Positions 38,896 to 47,296 of a DNA stretch of 64,000 nt are shown piece after piece (the first letter of the stretch is position 1; every line of letters starts with the position of its first letter). The position numbers were made by a program, and so were the translations under genes. Source of the DNA: Candidimonas humi (lineage in GTDB: Bacteria > Pseudomonadota > Gammaproteobacteria > Burkholderiales > Burkholderiaceae_B); contig NZ_JAHTBN010000002.1 of assembly GCF_019166065.1 (NCBI RefSeq), positions 186,001-250,000 on the forward strand. The letters run 5' to 3'. Under the pieces are notes generated by a model. It was not told where the DNA came from. It worked only from the letters and a program-made list of their open reading frames with translations, and did not search any database.

Positions 38896-40040
38896 AGGTT
38901 CGGTTCTCTTCTGACATCATCGGCCAAGCGCGCTTTTCGGCTTTTCCAACGCTGCAATACGCTCTCAGGCGACACGGGCCCGATCGCGGGCGGCGAGGCC
39001 GACGGCGCCGGGGCACGCGAGAATCGGGGCGCCGGCGCGGGCTGCATCGCTCCGTTAAGATTCACGAAGTTGCCTCGGTAAGCGTTGTGCGGATGCTGCA
39101 TCGCTTCACTCAGGGTGAGTACAGGGGTAACGCAGGCATCCGACCCTGCAAACAACACTTCGCATTCGTCCCTGGTTCGCGAACCGATTGCGGCACCGAT
39201 CGCGGCACGCAATTGCGGCCAGCGCGCCACATCGTGTTGAGCTTCCCGCCACGCTTGATCCAGCCCAAGCCGCTCGATGAAAATGGCATAAAACTTCGGC
39301 TCGATAGCGCCAACGGCCACATGGCGTCCGTCGGAAGTGGGATAGACGCTATACCAGGGCGCCCCACCGTCGAGCATGTTGCTCTCCCGATGCTCGGAAA
39401 ACCGCCCTCGCTGCTGCTCTGCCAAGAACAGCGCCATCAATTGAATCACGCCATCAGTGATTGCCGCGTCCACGACTTGGCCCTCCCCCGAAAAACGTGC
39501 TTCGTAAACCGCCGCCACGATCCCAAGCGCCAGGTGCAGGCTTCCGCCGGCGTAATCGCCCAGCAGGTTCAACGGCACGACAGGCCGCTCTGGCGTCCCA
39601 ATGGCCGCCAAAGCACCCGTCAGAGCAACGTAATTGATGTCATGCCCGGCCGTGCCGGCCAATATTCCTTCCTGCCCCCACCCCGTCATGCGCCCATATA
39701 CAAGCGCCGGATTGACAGACATCGCCACTTCGGGCCCCAGACCCAGCCTCTCCATAACGCCTGGGCGGAATCCTTCCACCAAGACATCGGCCTGGGCTAT
39801 CAGCGTCAAGATATTTTCGCGATCCGCCGTGGACTTCAGATCGGCATGAATTACCGCGCGCCCCCGATTGATAATCCGCAAAGGATCTCCGATGCGAGCG
39901 CCCGGCCGATCCACCGACACGACATCCGCTCCCATATCGGCCAACAACATGCAAGCGAAAGGCGCGGGCCCCAGGCCTGAAAATTCAATCACGCGCAAAC
40001 CCGACAAGGGCCCCCGCCGCGCACCTGTTTCTTGATGCAT
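38892..40040 (-). CDS. CaiB/BaiF family protein, alpha-methylacyl-CoA racemase-like
   Basis: 382 residues from the ATG at 40040, which overlaps the upstream Bug stop (TGATG). The N-terminal GLRVIEFSGLGPAPFACMLL and LIAQADVLVEGFRPGVMERL mark the CaiB fold. Two sites match racemases: His133 in AGHDINY and Asp162 in LLGDYAGG, equivalent to the catalytic His and Asp of mycobacterial MCR. I infer epimerisation of a 2-methylacyl-CoA; a CoA-transferase role remains possible. Coupled by ATGA overlap to the thiolase gene. Confidence 0.83.
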   Translation of the reverse strand: MHQETGARRGPLSGLRVIEFSGLGPAPFACMLLADMGADVVSVDRPGARIGDPLRIINRGRAVIHADLKSTADRENILTLIAQADVLVEGFRPGVMERLGLGPEVAMSVNPALVYGRMTGWGQEGILAGTAGHDINYVALTGALAAIGTPERPVVPLNLLGDYAGGSLHLALGIVAAVYEARFSGEGQVVDAAITDGVIQLMALFLAEQQRGRFSEHRESNMLDGGAPWYSVYPTSDGRHVAVGAIEPKFYAIFIERLGLDQAWREAQHDVARWPQLRAAIGAAIGSRTRDECEVLFAGSDACVTPVLTLSEAMQHPHNAYRGNFVNLNGAMQPAPAPRFSRAPAPSASPPAIGPVSPESVLQRWKSRKARLADDVRREPNL

Positions 40041-41020
40041 CAGTCGAGGTGGATATTGGAATGTTTGGCCACCGCGCCCCATTGCTTCATCTCGTCGTGA
40101 ATCGTCTGCTCGAGTTCCTGCGGCGAACTGCTATGGGCCTCGACTTGCCGCGCGGCGAACATCTTCTCGACCTCTGGACGCCCCACGGCATACACCACGG
40201 CTTCATGCAGCTTCTCGGCGATCTTGTCCGGCACGCCTTTCGGCGCCAGCACGCCAAACCACGCTATGCTGCGAAAGCCCGGAACCTGCTCGGCGATCGC
40301 AGGCAACTTGGGAAATATCTTTGTGCGCGAAGGCGACGTCACGGCCAGATAGCGCACCTTGCCCGCTTGAGCCATGGCCATCCCGTCCAAGCCGGTGATA
40401 AAGGCCGCCTGCAACTGCCCCCCTGCGAGCGCAATCATCAAGGGTGCCCCGCCATTGAAAGGGATGTGCAGAAGATTGAGGCCGGCCATGCTGTTGAAAT
40501 ATTCACCCGTGAGGTGAGACAACGAACCGTTTCCGACCGACCCGAAATTCCAGGACGATCCCGACTGCTTGGCCAGCGCCAGGAAATCCTTCAGGTTCTT
40601 GGCAGGGTTGTTTGCCGTGACAGCCAAAATCAAGGGAGTAACGGCCACGATCGATATGGGTCGCAGATCCTTCACTGGGTCATAGGGTGTCTTGCGCAGC
40701 AAGGGCAGAATGGCGTTGGGCCCCGAATTGCCAAAGACCAAGGTGTATCCATCGGGCGCGGATCTGACAACGGATTCCGTTCCAATGGCGCCGCCGGCCC
40801 CTACTTTATTTTCTACGATGACCGGCTGCTTGAGAAACTTCTCCATAGGCTGCTGGATCGCCCGAGCCAGTTGGTCCGTGCTGCCGCCAGCCGCATAAGG
40901 CACCACTATACGTATAGGCTTGGATGGGAAAGAGTCTTGAGCCGAAGCACAGGATGTAGCCAGCGCACTCAGACAAGCAAGCAGGCTCGCGGCCAGGGTG
41001 GCGCAACGCGTATAGAGCAT
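40040..41020 (-). CDS. Bug-family substrate-binding protein of the CoA-pathway operon
   Basis: 326-residue periplasmic protein with signal peptide (about 1-27) and a mature start SFPSKPIRIVVPYAAGGSTD. I prefer the second ATG (41020), which has GGAG six nt upstream. Its stop shares a base with the start of the racemase-like gene, so capture of the substrate is tied by translation to its metabolism. No tripartite membrane genes are nearby. Confidence 0.9.
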   Translation of the reverse strand: MLYTRCATLAASLLACLSALATSCASAQDSFPSKPIRIVVPYAAGGSTDQLARAIQQPMEKFLKQPVIVENKVGAGGAIGTESVVRSAPDGYTLVFGNSGPNAILPLLRKTPYDPVKDLRPISIVAVTPLILAVTANNPAKNLKDFLALAKQSGSSWNFGSVGNGSLSHLTGEYFNSMAGLNLLHIPFNGGAPLMIALAGGQLQAAFITGLDGMAMAQAGKVRYLAVTSPSRTKIFPKLPAIAEQVPGFRSIAWFGVLAPKGVPDKIAEKLHEAVVYAVGRPEVEKMFAARQVEAHSSSPQELEQTIHDEMKQWGAVAKHSNIHLD

Positions 41021-41226
41021 TCTCATCTCCGATATATTGATGTAATAAGAAATTCAATGGTAGATCCATTGACCTTACTTCGTCAATGGCCATGATCTGT
41101 CCACGGGACGTCAGCGGCCTTCCGCCCGGTTGTCGCTTGGACATTCAGGCGGCATGGAGACGTCATGGGCCGAGTCAAGGGGTGTGGCGCGAGCCGGGGC
41201 TCTTCGGCACGAAAATCGCCTCGGCG

Positions 41227-41985
41227 CTATCGCATGTACAGGCCGCCGTTCACGTCAATCGTGGCTCCGACGATATAGCCAGCGCGGTCAGAGGCCAGCA
41301 AGGATACGGCGGCCGCAATTTCAGAGGTGTCTGCTATCCGCCCAACGGGAACCTGGCGCTTGATGTCTTCGAGCATGTTTTTCAGCCGCTCTTTGGCGCT
41401 GGCAACCGGGCCAGGCGAGACGGCATTGACCGTGACACCGGTACCGGCCAACTGACGGGCGAAATAGCGCGTGAGGGTAGTAGCCCCGCCCTTGGCTGCC
41501 GAGTAGTGCGGCGACGCAACCGTGCCGCCGTTGTGGGAGGCTAGGGAAGTGATATTGATGATGCGCCCATGCCCTTTTTCTTTCATATGGGTGGAGAAAA
41601 CCTGGCAACTGAAGAAGACGCTCCTCAGGTTGATGGCGATGATCTCGTCGAACTCGTCCGGGGCGATTTGATCTGTCGGAGTTCGCTTGGCGTACCCGGC
41701 ATTGTTCACGACGATATCCAGAGTTGACCATTGGCGGGTAACGCGCTCCAACGCCGATTCAAAGTCTTCCTTTTTGCGCACATCGAGCGCAAAGCCCATG
41801 GTCGAATCACCGCTCGCATCCAAGCTCGCTGCGACGGCTTGGGCTCCGTGCTCGTCAACATCAGTAACGGCGACCTTGGCGCCATTTTGATGCAGCTCGC
41901 GAGCAATAGCCTCTCCGATGCCACGCGCGGCACCGGTAACCAAGGCGACCCTGCCGGATAGAGAACTGCCGAAAGGTGCAGACAT
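41227..41985 (-). CDS. Short-chain dehydrogenase/reductase
   Basis: 252-residue classical SDR. It has the cofactor loop TGAARGIG (17-24), NNAG at 94-97 and the catalytic Tyr161-x3-Lys165 with Ser147 or Ser150 before it. Asp41 after the second strand (VTDVD) suggests NAD preference. It lies between the Bug gene and the second Rieske gene. Likely roles are dehydrogenation of a cis-dihydrodiol or a hydroxyacyl intermediate made by the neighbouring enzymes. Confidence 0.92.
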   Translation of the reverse strand: MSAPFGSSLSGRVALVTGAARGIGEAIARELHQNGAKVAVTDVDEHGAQAVAASLDASGDSTMGFALDVRKKEDFESALERVTRQWSTLDIVVNNAGYAKRTPTDQIAPDEFDEIIAINLRSVFFSCQVFSTHMKEKGHGRIINITSLASHNGGTVASPHYSAAKGGATTLTRYFARQLAGTGVTVNAVSPGPVASAKERLKNMLEDIKRQVPVGRIADTSEIAAAVSLLASDRAGYIVGATIDVNGGLYMR

Positions 41986-42076
41986 TGTGTTATCCCTACT
42001 AAGAAATGATGATTAGAAAATGATGGCGGGCCATGCGCCCTCCATCCGGCAGGGCAGGCGATGGGAGTTTCGGTAT

Positions 42077-43387
42077 TTAGACTCGAGGCTGGCTATCTGG
42101 CTGCCAGCGAGTGGCTCTTTGCAATTCCGCCTGGTAAGCGTCGGCAAGAGGTGTTTGCGGATCGTCCACCCAGAACGAGCCGGAGCGGGCGCCGAAATAA
42201 GTGTCCGGTGCACACGGAGCTGCGGCTTGGCTCCCTCTGAATTTATCCAGAGCCTGCGCCAGCTGCCGGCGCACGATTGCAATCATCTGATCCGTGGGCG
42301 CCAGGTGTTCGAAAGAATGGTCGGTAATCGGCCCCATACTTTCAGTGATCGATTGATCTTGCATCGATGGGTTGTCGATGCCCGTGTAGTGGATCATGTC
42401 GCGCTGCGCCTGGCGATCCATTCCCCAGTCATTATGTTCGCCATCGATCGGCAACCACCGGTCGAACCAGCCCGTGCCGTTGGGCTTGCGCCGGATCTTC
42501 TGGTACATGGGCTCTCCATTCTTCAACTTGGTCGTAAAGAAAGGATTGCCCTCATCGACACCACCGGTGATATCGAAGAGCATCACGTGGGTGTCGTCCA
42601 TGGGCACCCAGGCCCGGGCGATGGCACGCGTGGCGAACAGTATGTTCGGCGTCATGGTCCAGAACGGGAACAGGAAGTGCGCAACGCGCCAAGACATGCG
42701 CCCATCCTCGGATTCACGGTAGGCCCCGTACATGGCGCCCCAATCCGTGGTGCGCACCTTGTATTCCGGCGAGCGGTTATGGACGGTCGGACGGAGAGGA
42801 GAATCCTCGGGCAGATCTTCGGGCGTCAGCGCACCGACATGAAGAAAGCCCACGTGGCTAGTGTCGATGTCGCCCTCCAAAGCCTGGAGCCAGTTACATT
42901 GGCGCTGCAAACACCAGATTTTGCTGTTTGCGATCAGATTGGCTTCTATGTGCGGCAATTCCGGCGGACTATCCTGATCTTCACCCATGTATACCCAAAT
43001 CAGGCCATTGCGTTCAGCCGCCTTATAGGCTTTTGCATGCACCTTGGCCCTGAAATCCTGTCGTTCGGGCACATTGGGCATATCAAGGCAATTGCCATCG
43101 ACGTCGAACTTCCATCCGTGATAGACGCAACGAATACCGTTTTCTTCGTTGCGCCCCATGAAGAGCGAGGCGCACCGGTGCGGACAGCGATGGTCAAGGA
43201 TTCCAACGCGACCCGCGCTGTCGCGAAAAGCAATGAGCTTTTCCCCCAAAATCATGATCCTGACGGGAGCGCCATCGGCCTGCACTTCGCTGGACAATGC
43301 GGCCGGCAGCCAGTAGCGGCGCATGAAATTTCCCATGGGCGTTCCGGGCCCAACCCGCAGCAGGTCGTTAATGGAACTTGCATTCAT
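42077..43387 (-). CDS. Rieske non-heme iron oxygenase, alpha subunit, phthalate type (copy 2)
   Basis: 436 residues. The Rieske site is Cys68-x-His70 and Cys87-x2-His90 (CPHRCA, CVYHGW), and iron ligands are His178 and His183 in GDIDTSHVGFLH. It is a paralogue of copy 1 at 35.8 kb, clearly diverged, so the two probably act on different substrates or pathway steps. No reductase or beta subunit is adjacent. It is the first gene of the block's minus-strand run, 92 nt upstream of the SDR gene. Confidence 0.92.
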   Translation of the reverse strand: MNASSINDLLRVGPGTPMGNFMRRYWLPAALSSEVQADGAPVRIMILGEKLIAFRDSAGRVGILDHRCPHRCASLFMGRNEENGIRCVYHGWKFDVDGNCLDMPNVPERQDFRAKVHAKAYKAAERNGLIWVYMGEDQDSPPELPHIEANLIANSKIWCLQRQCNWLQALEGDIDTSHVGFLHVGALTPEDLPEDSPLRPTVHNRSPEYKVRTTDWGAMYGAYRESEDGRMSWRVAHFLFPFWTMTPNILFATRAIARAWVPMDDTHVMLFDITGGVDEGNPFFTTKLKNGEPMYQKIRRKPNGTGWFDRWLPIDGEHNDWGMDRQAQRDMIHYTGIDNPSMQDQSITESMGPITDHSFEHLAPTDQMIAIVRRQLAQALDKFRGSQAAAPCAPDTYFGARSGSFWVDDPQTPLADAYQAELQRATRWQPDSQPRV

Positions 43388-43898
43388 AAATCGACATTCC
43401 CTTGTAAACGTTCGCCAAGAGTGGCGTCCGAGAAAGTATAGGAACGAGTCAGGATGCAGCCTATTGAAATGGCGGAAGGGGTATTGGAAAAATAGAACTT
43501 AGGCTCTGCGGCAGTCTGCTCACACATGCGGCTGCGTCACGGGCTGGCGGCGACCCTAATATCGGCCCAGTGTGAAGTAGGAACTGATCAGCCAGAACCG
43601 GCGTGGAGCCTGCATATTGAAGGATTACGGGGAGTGTCCGCCGCCAAGGCCGGCGTGACGAAACTGGCTCCCTAATTGAGCAACGCAGGGTCCGAGTTCG
43701 CTTCCGGTTTTTGAATACGACGGCGGCTTTTCGAATCCGCTTTCGGATCGACCGGGTATGCAGCAGTCACTTGAGAAAACTACTCACACCCATTGTCGGT
43801 GCCCGCACCCGGCTGCCCAGCCACCCATACCGTGCACTCTTGCTTCTTGAGACCGCACCGCTGGGCGGACGCTGCGCACCGACGTCCGCAATGACGCC
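43388..43898. other. 511-bp gene-free region at the right edge of the catabolic block
   Basis: No supported coding sequence in either strand. It lies between the second Rieske gene and the end of the ABC operon and probably contains the promoter for the Rieske gene. TGCAGCAGT at 43759-43767 also occurs at 31082-31090, at the block's other edge; nine bases may be chance. No transposase or inverted terminal repeat is seen. Confidence 0.45.
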
Positions 43899-44594
43899 TT
43901 ACACGCCCAGGTAGCGATCCACCAGCCCCGGTTGCGCCAGCAATTCCTGCGAGCCGCCGTGCCACATCACGCGGCCCTTCTCGATCATGTAATGCCGGTC
44001 CACGAGATGCTGCATTTCCTTCAGGTTCTTGTCGATCAGCAAAATAGTCTGGCCTTCAGTCTTGAGCTGATTCAGGCAGGCCCAGATCTCGTGCCGGATC
44101 ACCGGCGCCAGGCCCTCGGTGGCCTCGTCCAGGATCAGCAGGCGCGGATTCGTCAGCAGCGCGCGCCCTATCGCCAGCATCTGCTGTTCGCCGCCCGACA
44201 GCGTGCGCGCCGACTGCGCGCGCCGCTCGCGCAGCCGCGGAAACAGCCCGAACACACGTTCCAGGTTCCATAGTCCCTTGCGCTCGTTGCGCGAGGTGGC
44301 CACCAGGTTCTCCAGCACCGACAGCGAGCCGAAAATGCGCCGCCCCTCCGGCACCAGGCCCAGGCCCAGGCGCGCAATACGATGCGGGCGCAGGCCGTTG
44401 ATCTCCTGGCCGTCCAGCCGCACCGAGCCGGCTTGCACCGGCAGCATACCCATCAGCGTCTTGACCGTAGTGGTCTTGCCCATGCCATTGCGCCCCAGCA
44501 GCGACACCACGCTGTGCGATGCGATTTCCAGGTCCAGGCCGAACAGCACCTTGCTATTGCCGTAGCCCGATTCCAGGCCTTGCGCTTGCAGCAT
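43899..44594 (-). CDS. LivF-type ABC transporter ATP-binding protein
   Basis: 231-residue ATPase of a HAAT (branched-chain amino acid) type importer. Walker A GRNGMGKT (34-41), signature LSGGEQQ near 132, Walker B LLILDEATEG. The position usually reading VEQN reads IDKN (ILLIDKNLKEM). The ATG overlaps the LivG stop (TAATG). It is the last gene of the operon. The location beside aromatic degradation genes suggests import of an aromatic acid rather than an amino acid. Confidence 0.92.
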   Translation of the reverse strand: MLQAQGLESGYGNSKVLFGLDLEIASHSVVSLLGRNGMGKTTTVKTLMGMLPVQAGSVRLDGQEINGLRPHRIARLGLGLVPEGRRIFGSLSVLENLVATSRNERKGLWNLERVFGLFPRLRERRAQSARTLSGGEQQMLAIGRALLTNPRLLILDEATEGLAPVIRHEIWACLNQLKTEGQTILLIDKNLKEMQHLVDRHYMIEKGRVMWHGGSQELLAQPGLVDRYLGV

Positions 44595-45373
44595 TATTCT
44601 CTCCCCAGATACGCATCGCGCACGTCCTCGTGCTCGCGCACTTCGGCCGGCGTGCCGGTGAAGATCGGCTTGCCGTAGACCAGCACGGTCACGCGGTCGG
44701 CCAGCGCGAACACGATGTCCATGTCGTGCTCGACCAGCAGCATGGCATAGCGGCCCTTGAGGTCCATGAGTATGTCCTTCATGCGCAGCGACTCTTCCGC
44801 CCCCAGGCCGGCCATGGGCTCGTCCAGCAGCAGCACGGAAGCGTCCAGCGAGAGCGCGATCGCCAGTTCCAGCTGGCGTTTTTCGCCATGCGCCAGGTCC
44901 GAGACCCGCACCGCGGCGCGGTCCTGCAGGCCGACGCGGGCCAGCGCCGCGCGCGCCGGCTCGCGCAAGGCGGGATCGCGGCGCGCGCGGCGCCACAGGC
45001 TGTAGCGCTGCGGCGCATGCGCCTGCACCGCCATGGCGACATTGTCCTCGACCGTGAACTCGGGATAGAGCTGGCTGATCTGGAACGAGCGCGCCAGCCC
45101 CGCGGCCGCGCGCTTGTGCGCGGGCAGGCGCGTGATGTCGCGGCCGTCGAGCAGCACCTGGCCGGAATCGGGCATGATTTCGCCGCTGAGCTGGGAAATC
45201 AGGGTGGTCTTGCCGGCGCCGTTCGGGCCGATCAGCGCGTGCAGTTCGCCCGGCAGGATGCTCAGGCTGGCGCCCTGCGTGGCCCTGAGCGCGCCGAAAG
45301 ACTTGCACAGGTCGCGCACCTCGAGCTTGGGCTCCGGCTGCACGGCGCCGGACACATGCAAGGCATCAGTCAT
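44594..45373 (-). CDS. LivG-type ABC transporter ATP-binding protein
   Basis: 259 residues from MTDALHVSG. Walker A GPNGAGKT (49-56), a LAHGEKRQLE signature near 160 and LLLDEPMAGLG as Walker B, both usual for LivG. The long Q-loop to signature region with the HAP-rich insert is typical of the HAAT family. It follows the permease gene by a few bases. Forms a heterodimer with the LivF-type protein. Confidence 0.92.
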   Translation of the reverse strand: MTDALHVSGAVQPEPKLEVRDLCKSFGALRATQGASLSILPGELHALIGPNGAGKTTLISQLSGEIMPDSGQVLLDGRDITRLPAHKRAAAGLARSFQISQLYPEFTVEDNVAMAVQAHAPQRYSLWRRARRDPALREPARAALARVGLQDRAAVRVSDLAHGEKRQLELAIALSLDASVLLLDEPMAGLGAEESLRMKDILMDLKGRYAMLLVEHDMDIVFALADRVTVLVYGKPIFTGTPAEVREHEDVRDAYLGRE

Positions 45374-46343
45374 GGCTTGCGCTCCCCGCAAGCCAGCCGA
45401 ATATGCCGCGCTTGCTGAACAGCACCACCAGGATCAGTATCGGCCCCAGGAACAGCAGCCAGTTTTCCGTCCAGGCGGTCAGCGCCTGCTCCAGCCCCAG
45501 GTACACGGCCGCGCCGAGTATCGGGCCGAATATCGTGCCCATGCCGCCCAGCACGATCATGGCCATGAGCTCGCCCGACTTGGTCCAGGCCGCCATGTCG
45601 GGGCTGGCGTACAGCGCGTAATTGGCCCAGAGCGCGCCCGCCAGCCCGGTGCCCGCCGCCGAGATGACGAAGGCCGACAGGCGGTAGCGCAGCGGCGCGT
45701 AGCCCAGGTTGACGCTGCGCCGCTCGTTCTGCTTGAAGCCGCGCAGCGTCATGCCGAAGGGCGAGCCCACGATGCGCCGGCACAGCCATACCCAGGCCGC
45801 CATCAGCGCCAGGCACACGTAATAGAAGACGGTGGCGTTGCCCAGGTCCAGCCCCGGCAGCACATTGCGCGCGGTCACCGACAAGCCATCGTCGCCGCCA
45901 TAGACCACCAGCCCTATCAGCACGAAATACAGCATCTGCGCGAACGCCAGCGTGATCATGATGAACTGTATGCCGCTGGTGCGCAGCGACAGGAAGCCCA
46001 TGACCAGGCCCGCCACGGCCGCCACCGCCATGGCCAGCGGCCAGATCACCAGGGCCGATTCCGAGCCGCCCCAGCCGAATATCGTCTGGCCCTGGTCCAT
46101 GTGGAAAGCCACGATCGCCACCACATAGCCGCCCAATCCGAAAAAAGCGGCATGCCCGAAGCTGACCATGGCGCCGTAGCCCAGCACCAGGTCGAGGCTG
46201 ACCGCCGCGATGGCGTATATGACGAACTGCGTCACCAGATTGATCAGGAAGCTGTTGCCCACCCCATGCGCAATCGGCGGCATGCACAGCAGCACGGCAA
46301 AGATCAGCGCCACCACCAAAGACTTTCTATTCATGGATTTCAT
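45366..46343 (-). CDS. LivM-type ABC transporter permease
   Basis: 325-residue inner-membrane protein with about eight to ten hydrophobic segments and the LivM signature SLDLVLGYGAMVSFGHAAFFGLG at about 48-70. The ATG at 46343 overlaps the LivH stop (ATGA); a start at 46334 is also possible. It ends just 7 nt inside the LivG start region (stop at 45366, LivG start at 45373), so the genes overlap. Confidence 0.92.
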   Translation of the reverse strand: MKSMNRKSLVVALIFAVLLCMPPIAHGVGNSFLINLVTQFVIYAIAAVSLDLVLGYGAMVSFGHAAFFGLGGYVVAIVAFHMDQGQTIFGWGGSESALVIWPLAMAVAAVAGLVMGFLSLRTSGIQFIMITLAFAQMLYFVLIGLVVYGGDDGLSVTARNVLPGLDLGNATVFYYVCLALMAAWVWLCRRIVGSPFGMTLRGFKQNERRSVNLGYAPLRYRLSAFVISAAGTGLAGALWANYALYASPDMAAWTKSGELMAMIVLGGMGTIFGPILGAAVYLGLEQALTAWTENWLLFLGPILILVVLFSKRGIFGWLAGSASHD

Positions 46344-47254
46344 CGCCGCGCCGGTACCAGGCCGCGTGGCTTGAGCAGCAGCACGATGGCCATGAGAATG
46401 TAGATGCTGGCCGAAACCAGGCTGGAACTGATCGAGTCGGCATATTCCGGCGGCAGCAACTGCGACATCCAGATCGGGATGTAGGCGCGCCCCAGCGCAT
46501 CGGTCATGCCCACCAGCAGCGAACCGACCAGCGCGCCGCGCACCGAGCCTATGCCGCCGACGACGATCACCACGAAGGTGGTGATCAGCACCTTTTCGCC
46601 CATGCCGATCTCCACGGCCAGCAGCGGCGCCGCCATCACGCCGGCAAAGCCGCACAGCAGCGCCCCCAGGCCGAACACCAGCATGAACAGGCGTCGGATG
46701 TTCACCCCCAGCGCATCGACCATGTCGCTGTCATCGGCCCCGGCGCGCACCAGCATGCCGACCCGGGTGCGGGAAATCAGCAGCCACAGGCCCACGGCCA
46801 CCAGGGCGCCCACGGCGATGAAGGCCAGCCGCATGACCGGGTATTGCAGGCCCGGCAGTATGGGCACCGAGCCCGCCAGGAAGGCCGGCGTGGTGACCGT
46901 CGGCGGGCTGCGGCCGAACAGCAGCGTCACCAGCGCATTGGTGAAGAAGATTAGGCCCAGCGTCGCCAGCACCTGGTCGAGGTGATCGCGCTGGTACAGG
47001 CGGCTGATGACCAGTCTTTCGACTACCAGCCCATACAGGCCCGCGCCGACGATCGCCGCCAGCACGGCCAGGAAGAACGAGCCCGTGGTGGCCAGCGCCG
47101 AGGCGGCGCAGAAGGCACCCACCATGTAGAAAGAGCCGTGCGCCAGGTTGACGACGTTCATGATGCCGAAAATCAGCGTCAGCCCAGCCGACAGCAAGAA
47201 CAGCAGCGCCCCGTATTGCAGGCCGTTCATGATCTGCTCGATCAGCATGTACAT
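46340..47254 (-). CDS. LivH-type ABC transporter permease
   Basis: 304-residue inner-membrane permease, beginning MYMLIEQIMNGLQYG, with the LivH signature LTLIFGIMNVVNLAHGSFYM near 25-44 and GGIGSVRGALVGSLLVG near 225-241. It is the first membrane gene after the binding protein and overlaps LivM. About eight transmembrane segments are visible. Confidence 0.92.
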   Translation of the reverse strand: MYMLIEQIMNGLQYGALLFLLSAGLTLIFGIMNVVNLAHGSFYMVGAFCAASALATTGSFFLAVLAAIVGAGLYGLVVERLVISRLYQRDHLDQVLATLGLIFFTNALVTLLFGRSPPTVTTPAFLAGSVPILPGLQYPVMRLAFIAVGALVAVGLWLLISRTRVGMLVRAGADDSDMVDALGVNIRRLFMLVFGLGALLCGFAGVMAAPLLAVEIGMGEKVLITTFVVIVVGGIGSVRGALVGSLLVGMTDALGRAYIPIWMSQLLPPEYADSISSSLVSASIYILMAIVLLLKPRGLVPARR

Positions 47255-47296
47255 GGGATAGGATCCTGATTGCGGGGCCCGGGCCTGCGCGGCCGC

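Noticed and set aside
43899-45308. Apparent 469-residue single LivG-LivF reading
   Set aside because: The first half is LivG DNA read in the wrong frame; the real LivF begins at 44594 and overlaps the LivG stop by one base.
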